From assembly GCF_003449015.1 (NCBI RefSeq), contig NZ_QRGD01000006.1, forward strand, positions 293,304-357,303: 64,000 nucleotides of DNA, given 5' to 3'. The notes below the pieces were generated by a model. The model made no database searches, had not been told where the DNA came from, and worked only from the letters and a program-made list of their open reading frames with translations. Shown here piece by piece: positions 28,180 to 35,561 of the stretch (the first letter of the stretch is position 1; the number at the start of each line of letters is the position of its first letter). The DNA comes from Aureibaculum luteum (GTDB taxonomy: Bacteria; Bacteroidota; Bacteroidia; Flavobacteriales; Flavobacteriaceae). The translations under genes were made by a program, and so were the position numbers.

Positions 28180-28980
28180 ATGAATTTACCTTCCGTCAAA
28201 ATTGGCAATCAACTACTAAAAGGTAATATTAATCATTCCGTTTGCCGATGGTGTTATGAAGACATTCCTTTGGATTTATTCGCTCAAAAAATTAAAACAA
28301 TGGGCATTAAAGCCATAGACCTTTTAAAACCATGTGAATGGAAAATCGTTCAAAAATATGGTCTAGTATGTTCATTAGCTACAGATACTTTTACAGACAT
28401 TTGTAATGGGTTTAACGACATTAAGAACCATTCCTGTTTACAAAAAAAATATAGCGAACTCATTTATAAAGCGGCACATGCTGGAATAAAAAAAGTGATT
28501 GTATTTCCTGGAAATAGAAATGGGGTTAGTGATTCAATAGGTTTTGAAAATTGTGCTCAAGGACTTGATGTAATAATAAAACAAGCAGAAAAAGAAAACA
28601 TTACACTTGTTATGGAATTACTTAACAGTAAAATTGATCACCCTGATTATCAATGTGATTATTCTTCTTGGGGCATTGAGCTTGTTGACAGGATTGGAGC
28701 TCCCAATTTTAAATTGTTGTATGACATTTACCATATGCAGATTATGGAGGGTAATATTATTGCTACGATTCAAAAATATCATACATATTTCGCTCATTAC
28801 CATACGGGAGGTGTACCAGGTAGAAATGAAATAAATAATAGTCAAGAATTGAACTATCCTGCAATAATGAAAGCTATTGTAAAGACAAGATATGATGGTT
28901 TTGTTGCTCAAGAATTTATCCCAACTTATACCAATAAATTAAACGCCTTAAAAGAAGCCATTTCCATTTGTGATATTTAA
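28180..28980 (+). CDS. Hydroxypyruvate isomerase-like TIM-barrel protein
   Basis: 266 residues, AP endonuclease 2 / sugar isomerase fold. The start 'NINHSVCRWCYEDIPLDLF' is typical of the Hyi group. Likely metal-binding glutamates are in 'LVMELLNSKIDHPDY' and 'FVAQEFIPTY', with 'YDIYHMQIMEG' and 'YHTGGVPGRNE' between them. No signal peptide, so cytoplasmic. Enzymes of this fold isomerise hydroxypyruvate or epimerise ketoses; which one applies here cannot be told. It is the last gene of the galactose operon (51 bp after galE) and directly precedes a terminator, suggesting that it handles a by-product or minor sugar of the same glycan. Confidence 0.75.
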   Translation: MNLPSVKIGNQLLKGNINHSVCRWCYEDIPLDLFAQKIKTMGIKAIDLLKPCEWKIVQKYGLVCSLATDTFTDICNGFNDIKNHSCLQKKYSELIYKAAHAGIKKVIVFPGNRNGVSDSIGFENCAQGLDVIIKQAEKENITLVMELLNSKIDHPDYQCDYSSWGIELVDRIGAPNFKLLYDIYHMQIMEGNIIATIQKYHTYFAHYHTGGVPGRNEINNSQELNYPAIMKAIVKTRYDGFVAQEFIPTYTNKLNALKEAISICDI

Positions 28981-29025
28981 AAACCCAGAGGTGCTTTCGC
29001 CAAAATCGTATTAAAGTTTATTACT

Positions 29026-29063
29026 AAAAAAGTCGCCCAAAAATAAATTGTAGGCGACTTTTA
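29026..29063 (+). terminator. Rho-independent terminator of the PUL/galactose operon
   Basis: Arms 'aaaagtcgcc' and 'ggcgactttt' pair perfectly across a 15-base loop, and a T-tract closes the right arm. It lies 46 bp after the last gene of the locus. Confidence 0.75.
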
Positions 29064-29367
29064 AATAAAAACTAACTCAAATAATATTTTCTCAATTATA
29101 TCAAAATCGATAACATTATTCAAAGTTACTGATTATAAAATATTGAATGTACTTCTAGATATATTTTCTGTATTTCTCAATACATTTTTTCCACATTCTA
29201 ATGATTAAGATTTTGCTCTATAAGTACTGGAGCTAATTAAATCATTTTACCCGGTATGGTTAATTATAATATATAATTTCATTTATATATTACCATTCAG
29301 CACATTCCCTTCCATTCCGTTGCACTTCATTTCAGGAAAAGAGCATCACTAAAAAAATCTTGGATAC

Positions 29368-29454
29368 CCTTCCGAAGTTTATGATTTTCAATAAATTTTT
29401 TCTTAGCAAGATTATTATTAGATGAAATTATCTAATCTTATAAACTTCAGAAGG
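29368..29454. repeat. Imperfect inverted repeat, 14 of 15 bp
   Basis: 'ccttccgaagtttat' (29368-29382) and 'ataaacttcagaagg' (29440-29454) are reverse complements with one mismatch and 57 bases between them. Possible end of a small lost insertion or a large hairpin. Confidence 0.55.
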
Positions 29455-30162
29455 AAGTCCGCTTTTTCTCAGGAAAGCTAAACATTTTAAGGGGTTTATA
29501 ATAGATGTAGCCATTGTTGTTTTTCGGGACAACGAAAAACAGGCATGACAAAACCAATTCTAAATTAAACCCATTTGTTCTGATCGCTTAACTGTCTGTA
29601 ACGCTCTTGTCACAAATGACTTTAAAAGAATTGCTAATGCCATTATGGAACTTGTAAAGACTATACAAAGTTTTAGAAAAAAATAAGGTTTCACTTCCTT
29701 GAAAATCCAAAAATTTTACTACGTTGCAGATCCTCCTGATTTATTTCCTAAAAGTCTTGACAAGACCCACTTCATCTATTCCGTTATACACGAGGGAAAA
29801 TAAACATGCACCCCTTAAAATTGATTTCAGTTAAAATTCATATGAGTAATTATTAATTCTTCCACTCTTTTTATTTCATATTATAAAACTTTAACAAACC
29901 AATTATGAAAACTTGACGTCTTTGAAGAATGATTTTCTTTAAATCTTATTTTTTGATGGTAAAGTGAACCATTTGACAATAAGCTGCATTTCCATTTTTT
30001 GAATAAATAAAATATCTTTAATGAGTATTAGACTTTTAGATTTCGACTATAAAGTTATGTCATTCGATAACTCTTCAATGGGTAGATATGATGTTGACAA
30101 AACATAGAACTTCGGAATCTGAATTTTGTAAAAGGCAACTGATGTTAATCAGATGTTCGAAT

Positions 30163-30190
30163 ATTTTGTCCCGAGAAATCGGGACGAAAT
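30163..30190. repeat. Palindromic hairpin (tcccga-gaaa-tcggga)
   Basis: A 12-bp near-perfect stem around a GAAA tetraloop; only the G opposite G next to the core fails to pair. A related palindrome (tcccgaagcgtcggga) lies inside the duplicated tRNA piece at 33238-33253, so this may be a small dispersed palindrome. Confidence 0.55.
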
Positions 30191-30239
30191 TGAGAAGCAA
30201 GAGGGTAACACGCTTCGCGATGTTACGATATTATTTTAA

Positions 30240-30272
30240 TTTTTAATTAACTGATAAACAGTTGATTAAAAA
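30240..30272. promoter_or_regulatory. Inverted repeat upstream of mobilization gene
   Basis: 'tttttaattaactg' and 'cagttgattaaaaa' pair with one mismatch over 14 bp around a 5-base centre, ending 92 bp before the BfmA-like start. Candidate operator for a ribbon-helix-helix regulator, or part of an origin of transfer. Confidence 0.4.
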
Positions 30273-30363
30273 AACATTTGAAATTATTGATACTGATGTT
30301 AGAGTAGTTTTTTACTAAAAAACAACGCCAGCCCTTTAAAATCAATAAATATTTTACTAAAAA

Positions 30364-30915
30364 ATGGACAAAGGATATGAAAAAGAAGGGTTTAAAACCT
30401 TTAAAATTAAGGCATCCGTAGCAATAAAATTTAGACGTTTTTGTAAAAAGATGTCACAGTCACAGTCCATGACTTTAAGTTTGATGATTGCATTTTTTGA
30501 GAATCATGGGATTTCACCTAATGAATCGTTAGGCCCAAAAATGCAAACTCTGGAAAACCTGATCAAAAAAAGAATCAATGGAGTCATTTCCATTATTAAA
30601 GATATTGAAAAAAATCAAACCAAACCTACTAATGCGATGTTGTTTTCTCTTTTTGAGGAAAAGGCAAAGGAAGAAGTACCCATGTTGGTCGAGAAGAAAT
30701 TTATGGATCCTATTTTAATTACCGAAGATGAAGAATTGACCTATTATCGGGATAATTATTACAAAATGAAAAAAGAACTCAATGGGTTCAGATTTGAAGT
30801 CAGAAAATTTTTAAATAAAATCAGCCTTGAAAAACGAACCTTGGGGAAAGACTATTTTAAACTAAATACAACCAAAAATGATTTTGAAAAATTTAAAAAT
30901 GAGAATAATATTTAA
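30364..30915 (+). CDS. BfmA/BtgA-like mobilization protein
   Basis: 183 residues, basic. The N-terminal third ('GFKTFKIKASVAIKFRRFCKKMSQSQSMTLSLMIAFFENHG') reads as a ribbon-helix-helix DNA-binding domain, followed by a helical, charged region with coiled-coil character ('YYRDNYYKMKKELNGFRFEVRKFL'). This layout is that of the BfmA/BtgA accessory proteins of Bacteroidota mobilizable elements, which help a relaxase at oriT. No relaxase gene follows, so the gene is probably a stranded remnant of a mobilization module. It could also simply be an element repressor. Confidence 0.55.
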   Translation: MDKGYEKEGFKTFKIKASVAIKFRRFCKKMSQSQSMTLSLMIAFFENHGISPNESLGPKMQTLENLIKKRINGVISIIKDIEKNQTKPTNAMLFSLFEEKAKEEVPMLVEKKFMDPILITEDEELTYYRDNYYKMKKELNGFRFEVRKFLNKISLEKRTLGKDYFKLNTTKNDFEKFKNENNI

Positions 30916-30963
30916 CATATCAATCGTGATTAAAATAGTGCAAAAAATATTAATGGTCAACAT

Positions 30964-31080
30964 GTCCAAAATAAGGATAAGCTATGAACCAGTTCTAATC
31001 CTCTGTAGACCAAAATCGGGACAACCTGTGTACCGATACTTGATCAAAATTTGGACTAGCCATGGACCAGCACTGGTATC
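30964..31080 (+). repeat. Three degenerate 36-bp direct repeats (iteron-like)
   Basis: Units start at 30964 (gtccaaaataagga), 31008 (gaccaaaatcgggacaa) and 31042 (gatcaaaatttggacta). Their right halves also align ('agctatgaaccag', 'acctgtgtacc', 'agccatggaccag'), so the similarity covers about 36 bp per unit. A fourth core, 16 of 17 identical to unit two, is at 31253-31269. The core CCAAAATTGG is itself palindromic. Placement between a mobilization gene and an integrase suggests oriT, oriV or recombinase accessory sites. Confidence 0.55.
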
Positions 31081-31127
31081 TATAAACAAACATTATAAAA
31101 CATTAATAAACAATACAAACAAGGCTA

Positions 31128-31167
31128 AACTTGAAAAAAGAAAAAAGCAAGCCTATTTTTTCAAGTT
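31128..31167. repeat. Perfect 12-bp inverted repeat with 16-base loop
   Basis: 'aacttgaaaaaa' (31128-31139) pairs perfectly with 'ttttttcaagtt' (31156-31167). As a + strand RNA it ends in U's and could terminate transcription from the mobilization gene. Confidence 0.5.
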
Positions 31168-31476
31168 ATTTTTAATATTTTTCAAAAAAAGTAAAATATC
31201 AAATCGATACAAATTTTATGAACTGAAAGTTTTCAAAACAAAAAAAGCGGTTGACCAAAATTGGGACAAGTTAGTGACAACTTTGAGCAAAAAGGCGACA
31301 ACTGTTTCTTTAAATAATTTATTTTTTGAAAACTATTTACTTTTGTTTTTGATTGAATTATTTCCTGATGATTTTTCTTGGAATTGTTCTTGTCATTTTT
31401 GCATGTCATCACTGACTTTACACTCAACTGAAATTGCATAAATCTGTGAAGTTGGATGTTTTTGAAAATTTATCTA

Positions 31477-31665
31477 TTAGAAGTTTATAACACTATCTAA
31501 CGCCTCACCTGCATCCCTATGAATAAAATTTACTTGATAATTTAAAGTAGTTTTTAAATCGCTATTACGGTATAAATTCTGTAACATTAACGGATAAATC
31601 CTATCACCTACAATATTACCAAAAGTATGACGAGCTATATGATTAGATATATTCTTTAGATATCG
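31477..31665 (-). pseudogene. C-terminal relic of a second tyrosine recombinase
   Basis: Read on the - strand, 62 codons from 31665 to the stop at 31477 give a recognisable integrase end: 'NISNHIARHTFGNIVGD', then 'MLQNLYRNSDLKTTLNYQ' and 'DAGEALDSVINF'. It holds the H-x-x-R motif and the catalytic Tyr (LNYQ). It overlaps the last 23 bases of the intact integrase gene in another frame, so the two genes are fused back to back with no gap. It has no start and no N-terminal or core domains. It is too short and start-less to be a gene of its own. Confidence 0.75.
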
Positions 31666-32890
31666 AATTTCCCAAAATACTTTCTCGATTTTTCAAAGCT
31701 AGCATATCTCTACTTATTTTAAGGTCAAGTACTTTTGCGTAGTGTTGTGTTGTAGAAAGGTTTGTATGCCCAAGCATCTTACTTACCGTTTCTATGGGAA
31801 CTCCTCTTGAGAGTGTTACTGTTGTTGCAAAAGTATGTCGAGCCAAATGAAAGGTTAATGTCTTTTTAATTTTACAACCAACAGCAATCTCCTTTAGATA
31901 AGCATTTACTTTTTGATTACTTGCAACTGGAAGTAATTTGTTTGTAATCTTCTTTTGGGGATAATCAACATATTTATTTAAAATTCGTTGTGCCTCTGGT
32001 AATATAGGGATGCTACTCGGTGTATCGGTTTTAGTTCGTTTAATTTTTATCCATTTACTCCCATCAATACCTAACAATATATCATCATGAGTAAGTTTTT
32101 GAACATCGACATAAGCCAAACCAGTAAAACATGCAAAAATGAAAATATCTCTTACTTGATTTAATCGATCCATCTCAAATTCCTTCTCAGCCATTCTTTT
32201 TATTTCATCCTCAGATAAAAATTCCCGATTTACAATCTTTTTTTTCATTTTCCAATTTATAAACGGGTCTTTGGAAATGTAATTATGCGCTTGAGCAATA
32301 CGCATAACCTTTTTAAAATTCCTAATGTATTTAAGGGTTGTATTATTTGCACATGATTTTTCAGACTTAAGAAAAAATGCAAAGCCTTCAATGAACTTAT
32401 AATCTATATCTTTTATAGGAATATCTGAACATTTATAATTCAATTTAATGTATTCTCCAAGATGATTACAAACTGTATCGTAACGTTTGTAAGTTCCTAA
32501 AGCATATTCACCAGTACTTATTAATCGATAGATTTTATCATTATGCTCTTTAAACAAATCTAAAATCTTCTTATAGTCTTGTTTCTTTCCTAAATACGCA
32601 TCACGCAAATCTGTTGCATTAAACAAAACACCTTGCTTTATAAGTTCTCTTTGTTTATCCAAAATTGCATTTTCAACACTTCGCATCAATTCATTTATCT
32701 CTTGAGCAATTGCTGATACACCCCTCACCTTACCTACTATAGCATCCCATTTATCAATTGGGACTTTCCGACTAATGCTCATCTCAGCCCTTGTTCCATC
32801 AACAGTTATTCTACAATAAATACCCGCTAAGCCGTCAGATTTTCCTTTGGCTTTTCTAATATGATACATTATGGAGAGAGAAAGACTCAC
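31643..32890 (-). CDS. Tyrosine recombinase / integrase, IntDOT-like
   Basis: 415 residues. The N-terminal arm-binding domain ('GIYCRITVDGTRAEMSISRK') is followed by a SAM-like core-binding domain (about 110-205) and a catalytic domain (about 220-390). The catalytic set is H348-x-x-R351 (HLARH), H375 (LGHTN) and Y384 (QHYAK). The first Arg of the family is replaced by Ala (A259 in GLAYVDV), as the Bacteroides conjugative-transposon integrase IntDOT also lacks it (Ser there). The gene lies 245 bp from the 3' end of tRNA-Val, pointing to integration at that tRNA. It is intact, unlike the rest of the element. The stop overlaps a relic of a second recombinase. Confidence 0.93.
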   Translation of the reverse strand: MSLSLSIMYHIRKAKGKSDGLAGIYCRITVDGTRAEMSISRKVPIDKWDAIVGKVRGVSAIAQEINELMRSVENAILDKQRELIKQGVLFNATDLRDAYLGKKQDYKKILDLFKEHNDKIYRLISTGEYALGTYKRYDTVCNHLGEYIKLNYKCSDIPIKDIDYKFIEGFAFFLKSEKSCANNTTLKYIRNFKKVMRIAQAHNYISKDPFINWKMKKKIVNREFLSEDEIKRMAEKEFEMDRLNQVRDIFIFACFTGLAYVDVQKLTHDDILLGIDGSKWIKIKRTKTDTPSSIPILPEAQRILNKYVDYPQKKITNKLLPVASNQKVNAYLKEIAVGCKIKKTLTFHLARHTFATTVTLSRGVPIETVSKMLGHTNLSTTQHYAKVLDLKISRDMLALKNRESILGNSISKEYI

Positions 32891-33080
32891 TTTTCGTGTT
32901 GGTTTTTCACGAAAGTTACAAATTAAAATTTACAAAAAAAAATCAGGCGACCAGTAATAGCAATCGTTCACAGCCAATTCGGGAGTAAATACCCTTTCAA
33001 AAATGACTCCCGAATTCCTCCCGATTAAAATGATTTTATATGGTGTTATTTGGTATTATTTGATATTCTTAAAAATGAAA

Positions 33081-33110
33081 AAACCCGTAAACATTGATGT
33101 TTACGGGTTT
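33081..33110 (-). terminator. Rho-independent terminator after tRNA-Val
   Basis: 'aaacccgtaaacat' and 'atgtttacgggttt' pair perfectly over 14 bp, with A/T tracts on both sides, so it can work in either direction. It is 25 bp beyond the 3' end of the tRNA and between tRNA and integrase. Confidence 0.8.
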
Positions 33111-33135
33111 TTGATGAAATTTGTTACTATTTTAG

Positions 33136-33210
33136 TGGGCAATGAGGGATTCGAACCCCCGACCCCCTCGGTGTAAACGAGGTGCTCTGAACCAACTGAG
33201 CTAATTGCCC
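33136..33210 (-). tRNA. tRNA-Val (anticodon TAC)
   Basis: 75 bases on the - strand. Acceptor 'gggcaat' pairs with 'attgccc', the discriminator is A. The D arm is 'gctcagttggttcagagc'; the anticodon stem cctcg/cgagg encloses loop tttacac, giving anticodon TAC; the T arm contains 'ggttcgaatcc'. CCA is not encoded. Probable attachment site for the nearby integrase. Confidence 0.96.
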
Positions 33211-33228
33211 TATTTCAATACTTAAGGA

Positions 33229-33275
33229 CTCTGAACCTCCCGAAGCGTCGGGAGAGCTAATTGCCCTATTTCAAT
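33229..33275 (-). repeat. Broken copy of the 5' half of tRNA-Val with a palindromic insert
   Basis: 'ctctgaacc' (33229-33237) and 'gagctaattgccctatttcaat' (33254-33275, 22 bases identical to 33198-33219) repeat the tRNA and its 5' flank. In place of the four bases 'aact' stands the 16-base palindrome tcccgaagcgtcggga (33238-33253). A third stub 'attgccct' is at 33289. Likely relics of a tandem tRNA array or of repeated integration events. Confidence 0.7.
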
Positions 33276-33365
33276 TACTAGAGGACTTATTGCCCTAAAG
33301 CGGATGCAAATATAAATTAGTTTTTCATTATCACAAAGGTTTTTTAATAAAAAATTAAATTAATT

Positions 33366-34583
33366 TTAAACCACCTCAGCAACTACAAATGTACTACCTC
33401 CTACAAAAATTAAATCTGTACTTTTTGTGTTACTTCTTGCTGCATTTAAAGCCTGTAATACAGACAAATACGATAATCCATTAAGTTGAAAACTACTCGC
33501 TTCAATACGTAACTCATCAGCATCTAAACCTCGAGGAATATCTGGTCTACAAAAATAATACATTGCATTTTTTGGAAATAATGGCAATACACTACTCAAA
33601 TCCTTATCATTTACGACTCCAATAACGATATGCAACTTCTCAAAAACTTGTTCTGCCAATTGTTTTAAGACATAAGTTAAGCCTTCTTTATTATGTGCAG
33701 TATCGCAAATTATTAATGGATTATGGCCTAACGTTTGCCAACGGCCTAACAAACCCGTATTATTTACAACTTCTAAGAGTCCTTTTTTAATCTCCTTATC
33801 CGAGATTTTAAATCCTTGCTTTCTTAAAACTAACAAAGTTTGAACAGCTGCTTTACTATTTTTTTGCTGGTAAAGACCAAGTAAGTCACTTTTATAATCT
33901 TCAGTAACCTCATCTTCAGCAAAATAAATTGGTGCCGCTAATTCTTCAGATCGCTTTAAAAAAACATTTTGTACTTCAGGCTGCCGTTCACTTACTACAA
34001 CTGGAATACCCTTTTTGATAATACCTGCTTTTTCAAAGGCTATTTCAGGCAACGTGTTACCTAACATCTGAGTATGGTCAAATCCAATATTTGTAATTAC
34101 AGAAACTTCTGGAGTAATAATATTCGTAGAATCTAATCTACCACCAAGACCAACTTCTATGATAGCAATGTCAACTTTTTGTTTGGCAAAATAATCAAAA
34201 GCCAATCCAACTGTCATTTCAAAAAATGACAATTTTTGCTGCTCTAAAAAAGTCTTATTATTCTTTATAAACTGAACAACTTCTTTTTCAGAAATACAGT
34301 TACCATTTATTTTAATACGCTCTCTAAAGTCTTTTAAATGCGGTGAAGTGTACAATCCTACTTTATAACCAGCTTCCTGCAAAACAGCCGCTATCATATG
34401 GCTTGTTGAACCTTTACCATTCGTTCCCGCAACATGTACACTTTTAAATTTTTGATGTGGATTACCAAGGTGTGCTGTTAAAGATAAGGTGTTGGTCAAA
34501 TCTTTTTTAAATGCAATTTTGCCTTGACGTTGATACATTGGAAGTTGTGAGAACATCCAATCTAATGTTGCTTTGTAAGTCAA
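33366..34583 (-). CDS. folC: Folylpolyglutamate synthase / dihydrofolate synthase
   Basis: 405 residues, Mur-ligase fold. The P-loop 'HVAGTNGKGSTSHMIAAVL' and 'YTSPHLKDFRERIKIN' are the family signatures. 'EVGLGGRLDSTNII' and 'TNIGFDHTQMLG' supply Mg2+/substrate contacts, and 'ICDTAHNKEGL' marks the C-terminal ligase domain. It joins glutamate to dihydropteroate and extends folate polyglutamate tails. Its start lies 2 bp after tonB, so it is the last gene of exbB-exbD-tonB-folC, an arrangement without obvious functional link. Confidence 0.94.
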   Translation of the reverse strand: MTYKATLDWMFSQLPMYQRQGKIAFKKDLTNTLSLTAHLGNPHQKFKSVHVAGTNGKGSTSHMIAAVLQEAGYKVGLYTSPHLKDFRERIKINGNCISEKEVVQFIKNNKTFLEQQKLSFFEMTVGLAFDYFAKQKVDIAIIEVGLGGRLDSTNIITPEVSVITNIGFDHTQMLGNTLPEIAFEKAGIIKKGIPVVVSERQPEVQNVFLKRSEELAAPIYFAEDEVTEDYKSDLLGLYQQKNSKAAVQTLLVLRKQGFKISDKEIKKGLLEVVNNTGLLGRWQTLGHNPLIICDTAHNKEGLTYVLKQLAEQVFEKLHIVIGVVNDKDLSSVLPLFPKNAMYYFCRPDIPRGLDADELRIEASSFQLNGLSYLSVLQALNAARSNTKSTDLIFVGGSTFVVAEVV

Positions 34584-34585
34584 TT

Positions 34586-35560
34586 TTAATTAGATAAGGA
34601 AAAGTTATAAATAATAGAACCTACCTGTTTTGAAGGAGCATTGGTATCTGAGTTAAATTTTGTTTTTAAAGCAGCTTCTTTAGCTCTTTTAAGTAAACAT
34701 GGAGCAGAATTTGTTGTGCCTTTTATACCTGCAGTTGCGGCTAAAACACGTCCACTCTTGTCAACCGAAATACTAACAACAACTTTTCCTTGCTCATTAC
34801 AATCATAAGTTGGCTTTGGAGTTGAAGTCGCTTTTCTATTTCCTAAACGATAGTTTCCTCCGCTTCCACCACCACCATTGCCGTAATATCCACTCGCATT
34901 TTTATCTCCATTAGGGTTTCCTTTATCTCCAGCTTTACCATCATCACCATCGCCACCACTACCAGTTCCGCCCGTTCCATCTCCTTTTCCTAATTTATCG
35001 AACATACCATCCAAACCTTCTCGTTTAGCAGCTTTTTCGGCTCTATCCTTCGCTTCTTTTGCTTCTTTAGCAGCTTTTTCGGCAGCTTTCTGTTTTCTAA
35101 TTTGATCTGCTTTTTGTTTGGCCTCTCTATCCGCTTTACGTTTTGCGTCTTCTATTCTCTTTTTAGTCGCCTCTGCTTTTCTTTCAGCTTCTTTTTGCTT
35201 ATTTATTTTTATAGACTCAGCATTATCATTTGTGATAACATCTTCTGCCTTCGAAGGCGTAACATCAGCCTCTGTTGGTGTTTCTTGAACTTCTTGAACT
35301 TCTTCGACTTCTTGAACTTCTTCAACAACTTCTTCAACCTCTTCTACTTCCTCTTGAGAAGCAGATGATGATGGTGCAGGTTCTGACTGAGTATTACCAC
35401 TACCAACATCTGATGTACCAAAATTTACAGCAATACCATACTCTTCTGGCGGATCTAAATATTTTAGCCCGAAGGTAAAAATCAAAAACAACATTATCCC
35501 CATTATAATGGCAGTTAATATTGCTGACTTACGCTTGTATTCTGTATCTAAAAGTTCCAT
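34586..35560 (-). CDS. tonB: TonB-family energy transducer
   Basis: 324 residues. One transmembrane helix near the N-terminus (about 15-34), then a periplasmic linker. The linker first holds a Glu/Val/Gln repeat (about 70-93, units such as EEVEEV and QEVEEV), then a long Lys/Ala/Glu helix (about 120-190, TolA-like), then a Gly-rich stretch ('GNGGGGSGGNYRLGN'). The C-terminal 75 residues ('VVVSISVDKSGRVLAA', 'SIIYNFSLSN') are the TonB C-terminal fold that touches the TonB box of outer-membrane receptors. The linker is acidic/helical where classical TonB has Pro-Lys repeats. One base separates it from exbD. Confidence 0.9.
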   Translation of the reverse strand: MELLDTEYKRKSAILTAIIMGIMLFLIFTFGLKYLDPPEEYGIAVNFGTSDVGSGNTQSEPAPSSSASQEEVEEVEEVVEEVQEVEEVQEVQETPTEADVTPSKAEDVITNDNAESIKINKQKEAERKAEATKKRIEDAKRKADREAKQKADQIRKQKAAEKAAKEAKEAKDRAEKAAKREGLDGMFDKLGKGDGTGGTGSGGDGDDGKAGDKGNPNGDKNASGYYGNGGGGSGGNYRLGNRKATSTPKPTYDCNEQGKVVVSISVDKSGRVLAATAGIKGTTNSAPCLLKRAKEAALKTKFNSDTNAPSKQVGSIIYNFSLSN

Positions 35561-35561
35561 T

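Larger units (their letters stand above)
29064..30363. other. Gene-free, decayed left part of the mobile element
   Basis: I see no intact gene here. All frames are broken, apart from short coding-looking pieces (for instance + strand 29590-29690, about 33 codons ending in 'IQSFRKK') that I cannot assign. It holds inverted repeats (separate entries) and two 'cgggac' palindromic spots. Most likely debris of an integrative element next to the BfmA-like gene and integrase. Confidence 0.5.

Noticed and set aside
28607..28911. Overlapping frames on both strands inside the hydroxypyruvate-isomerase-like gene
   Set aside because: Shadow frames of a gene with clear family motifs; no start context or domain of their own.
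29369..29620. Insertion sequence flanked by the 15-bp inverted repeat
   Set aside because: The 57-bp interior is too short and has no transposase remnant I can recognise; no target duplication seen. Kept only as a repeat.
30964..31078. CRISPR array
   Set aside because: Only three diverged repeats, with no constant spacers and no cas genes nearby. No other CRISPR-like array was seen in the window.
30878..31441. 187-codon open frame after the BfmA-like gene
   Set aside because: It overlaps the previous gene by 38 bp, its middle part is the iteron repeats and a hairpin, and the product is very Lys/Ile/Phe-rich with no domain. More likely a chance frame through repeats. A 68-codon frame on the other strand (31233-31439) is no better.
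35102..35478. Leu/Phe-rich frames antisense to tonB
   Set aside because: Produced by the Glu/Val and Lys/Ala repeats of tonB read backwards; low complexity.
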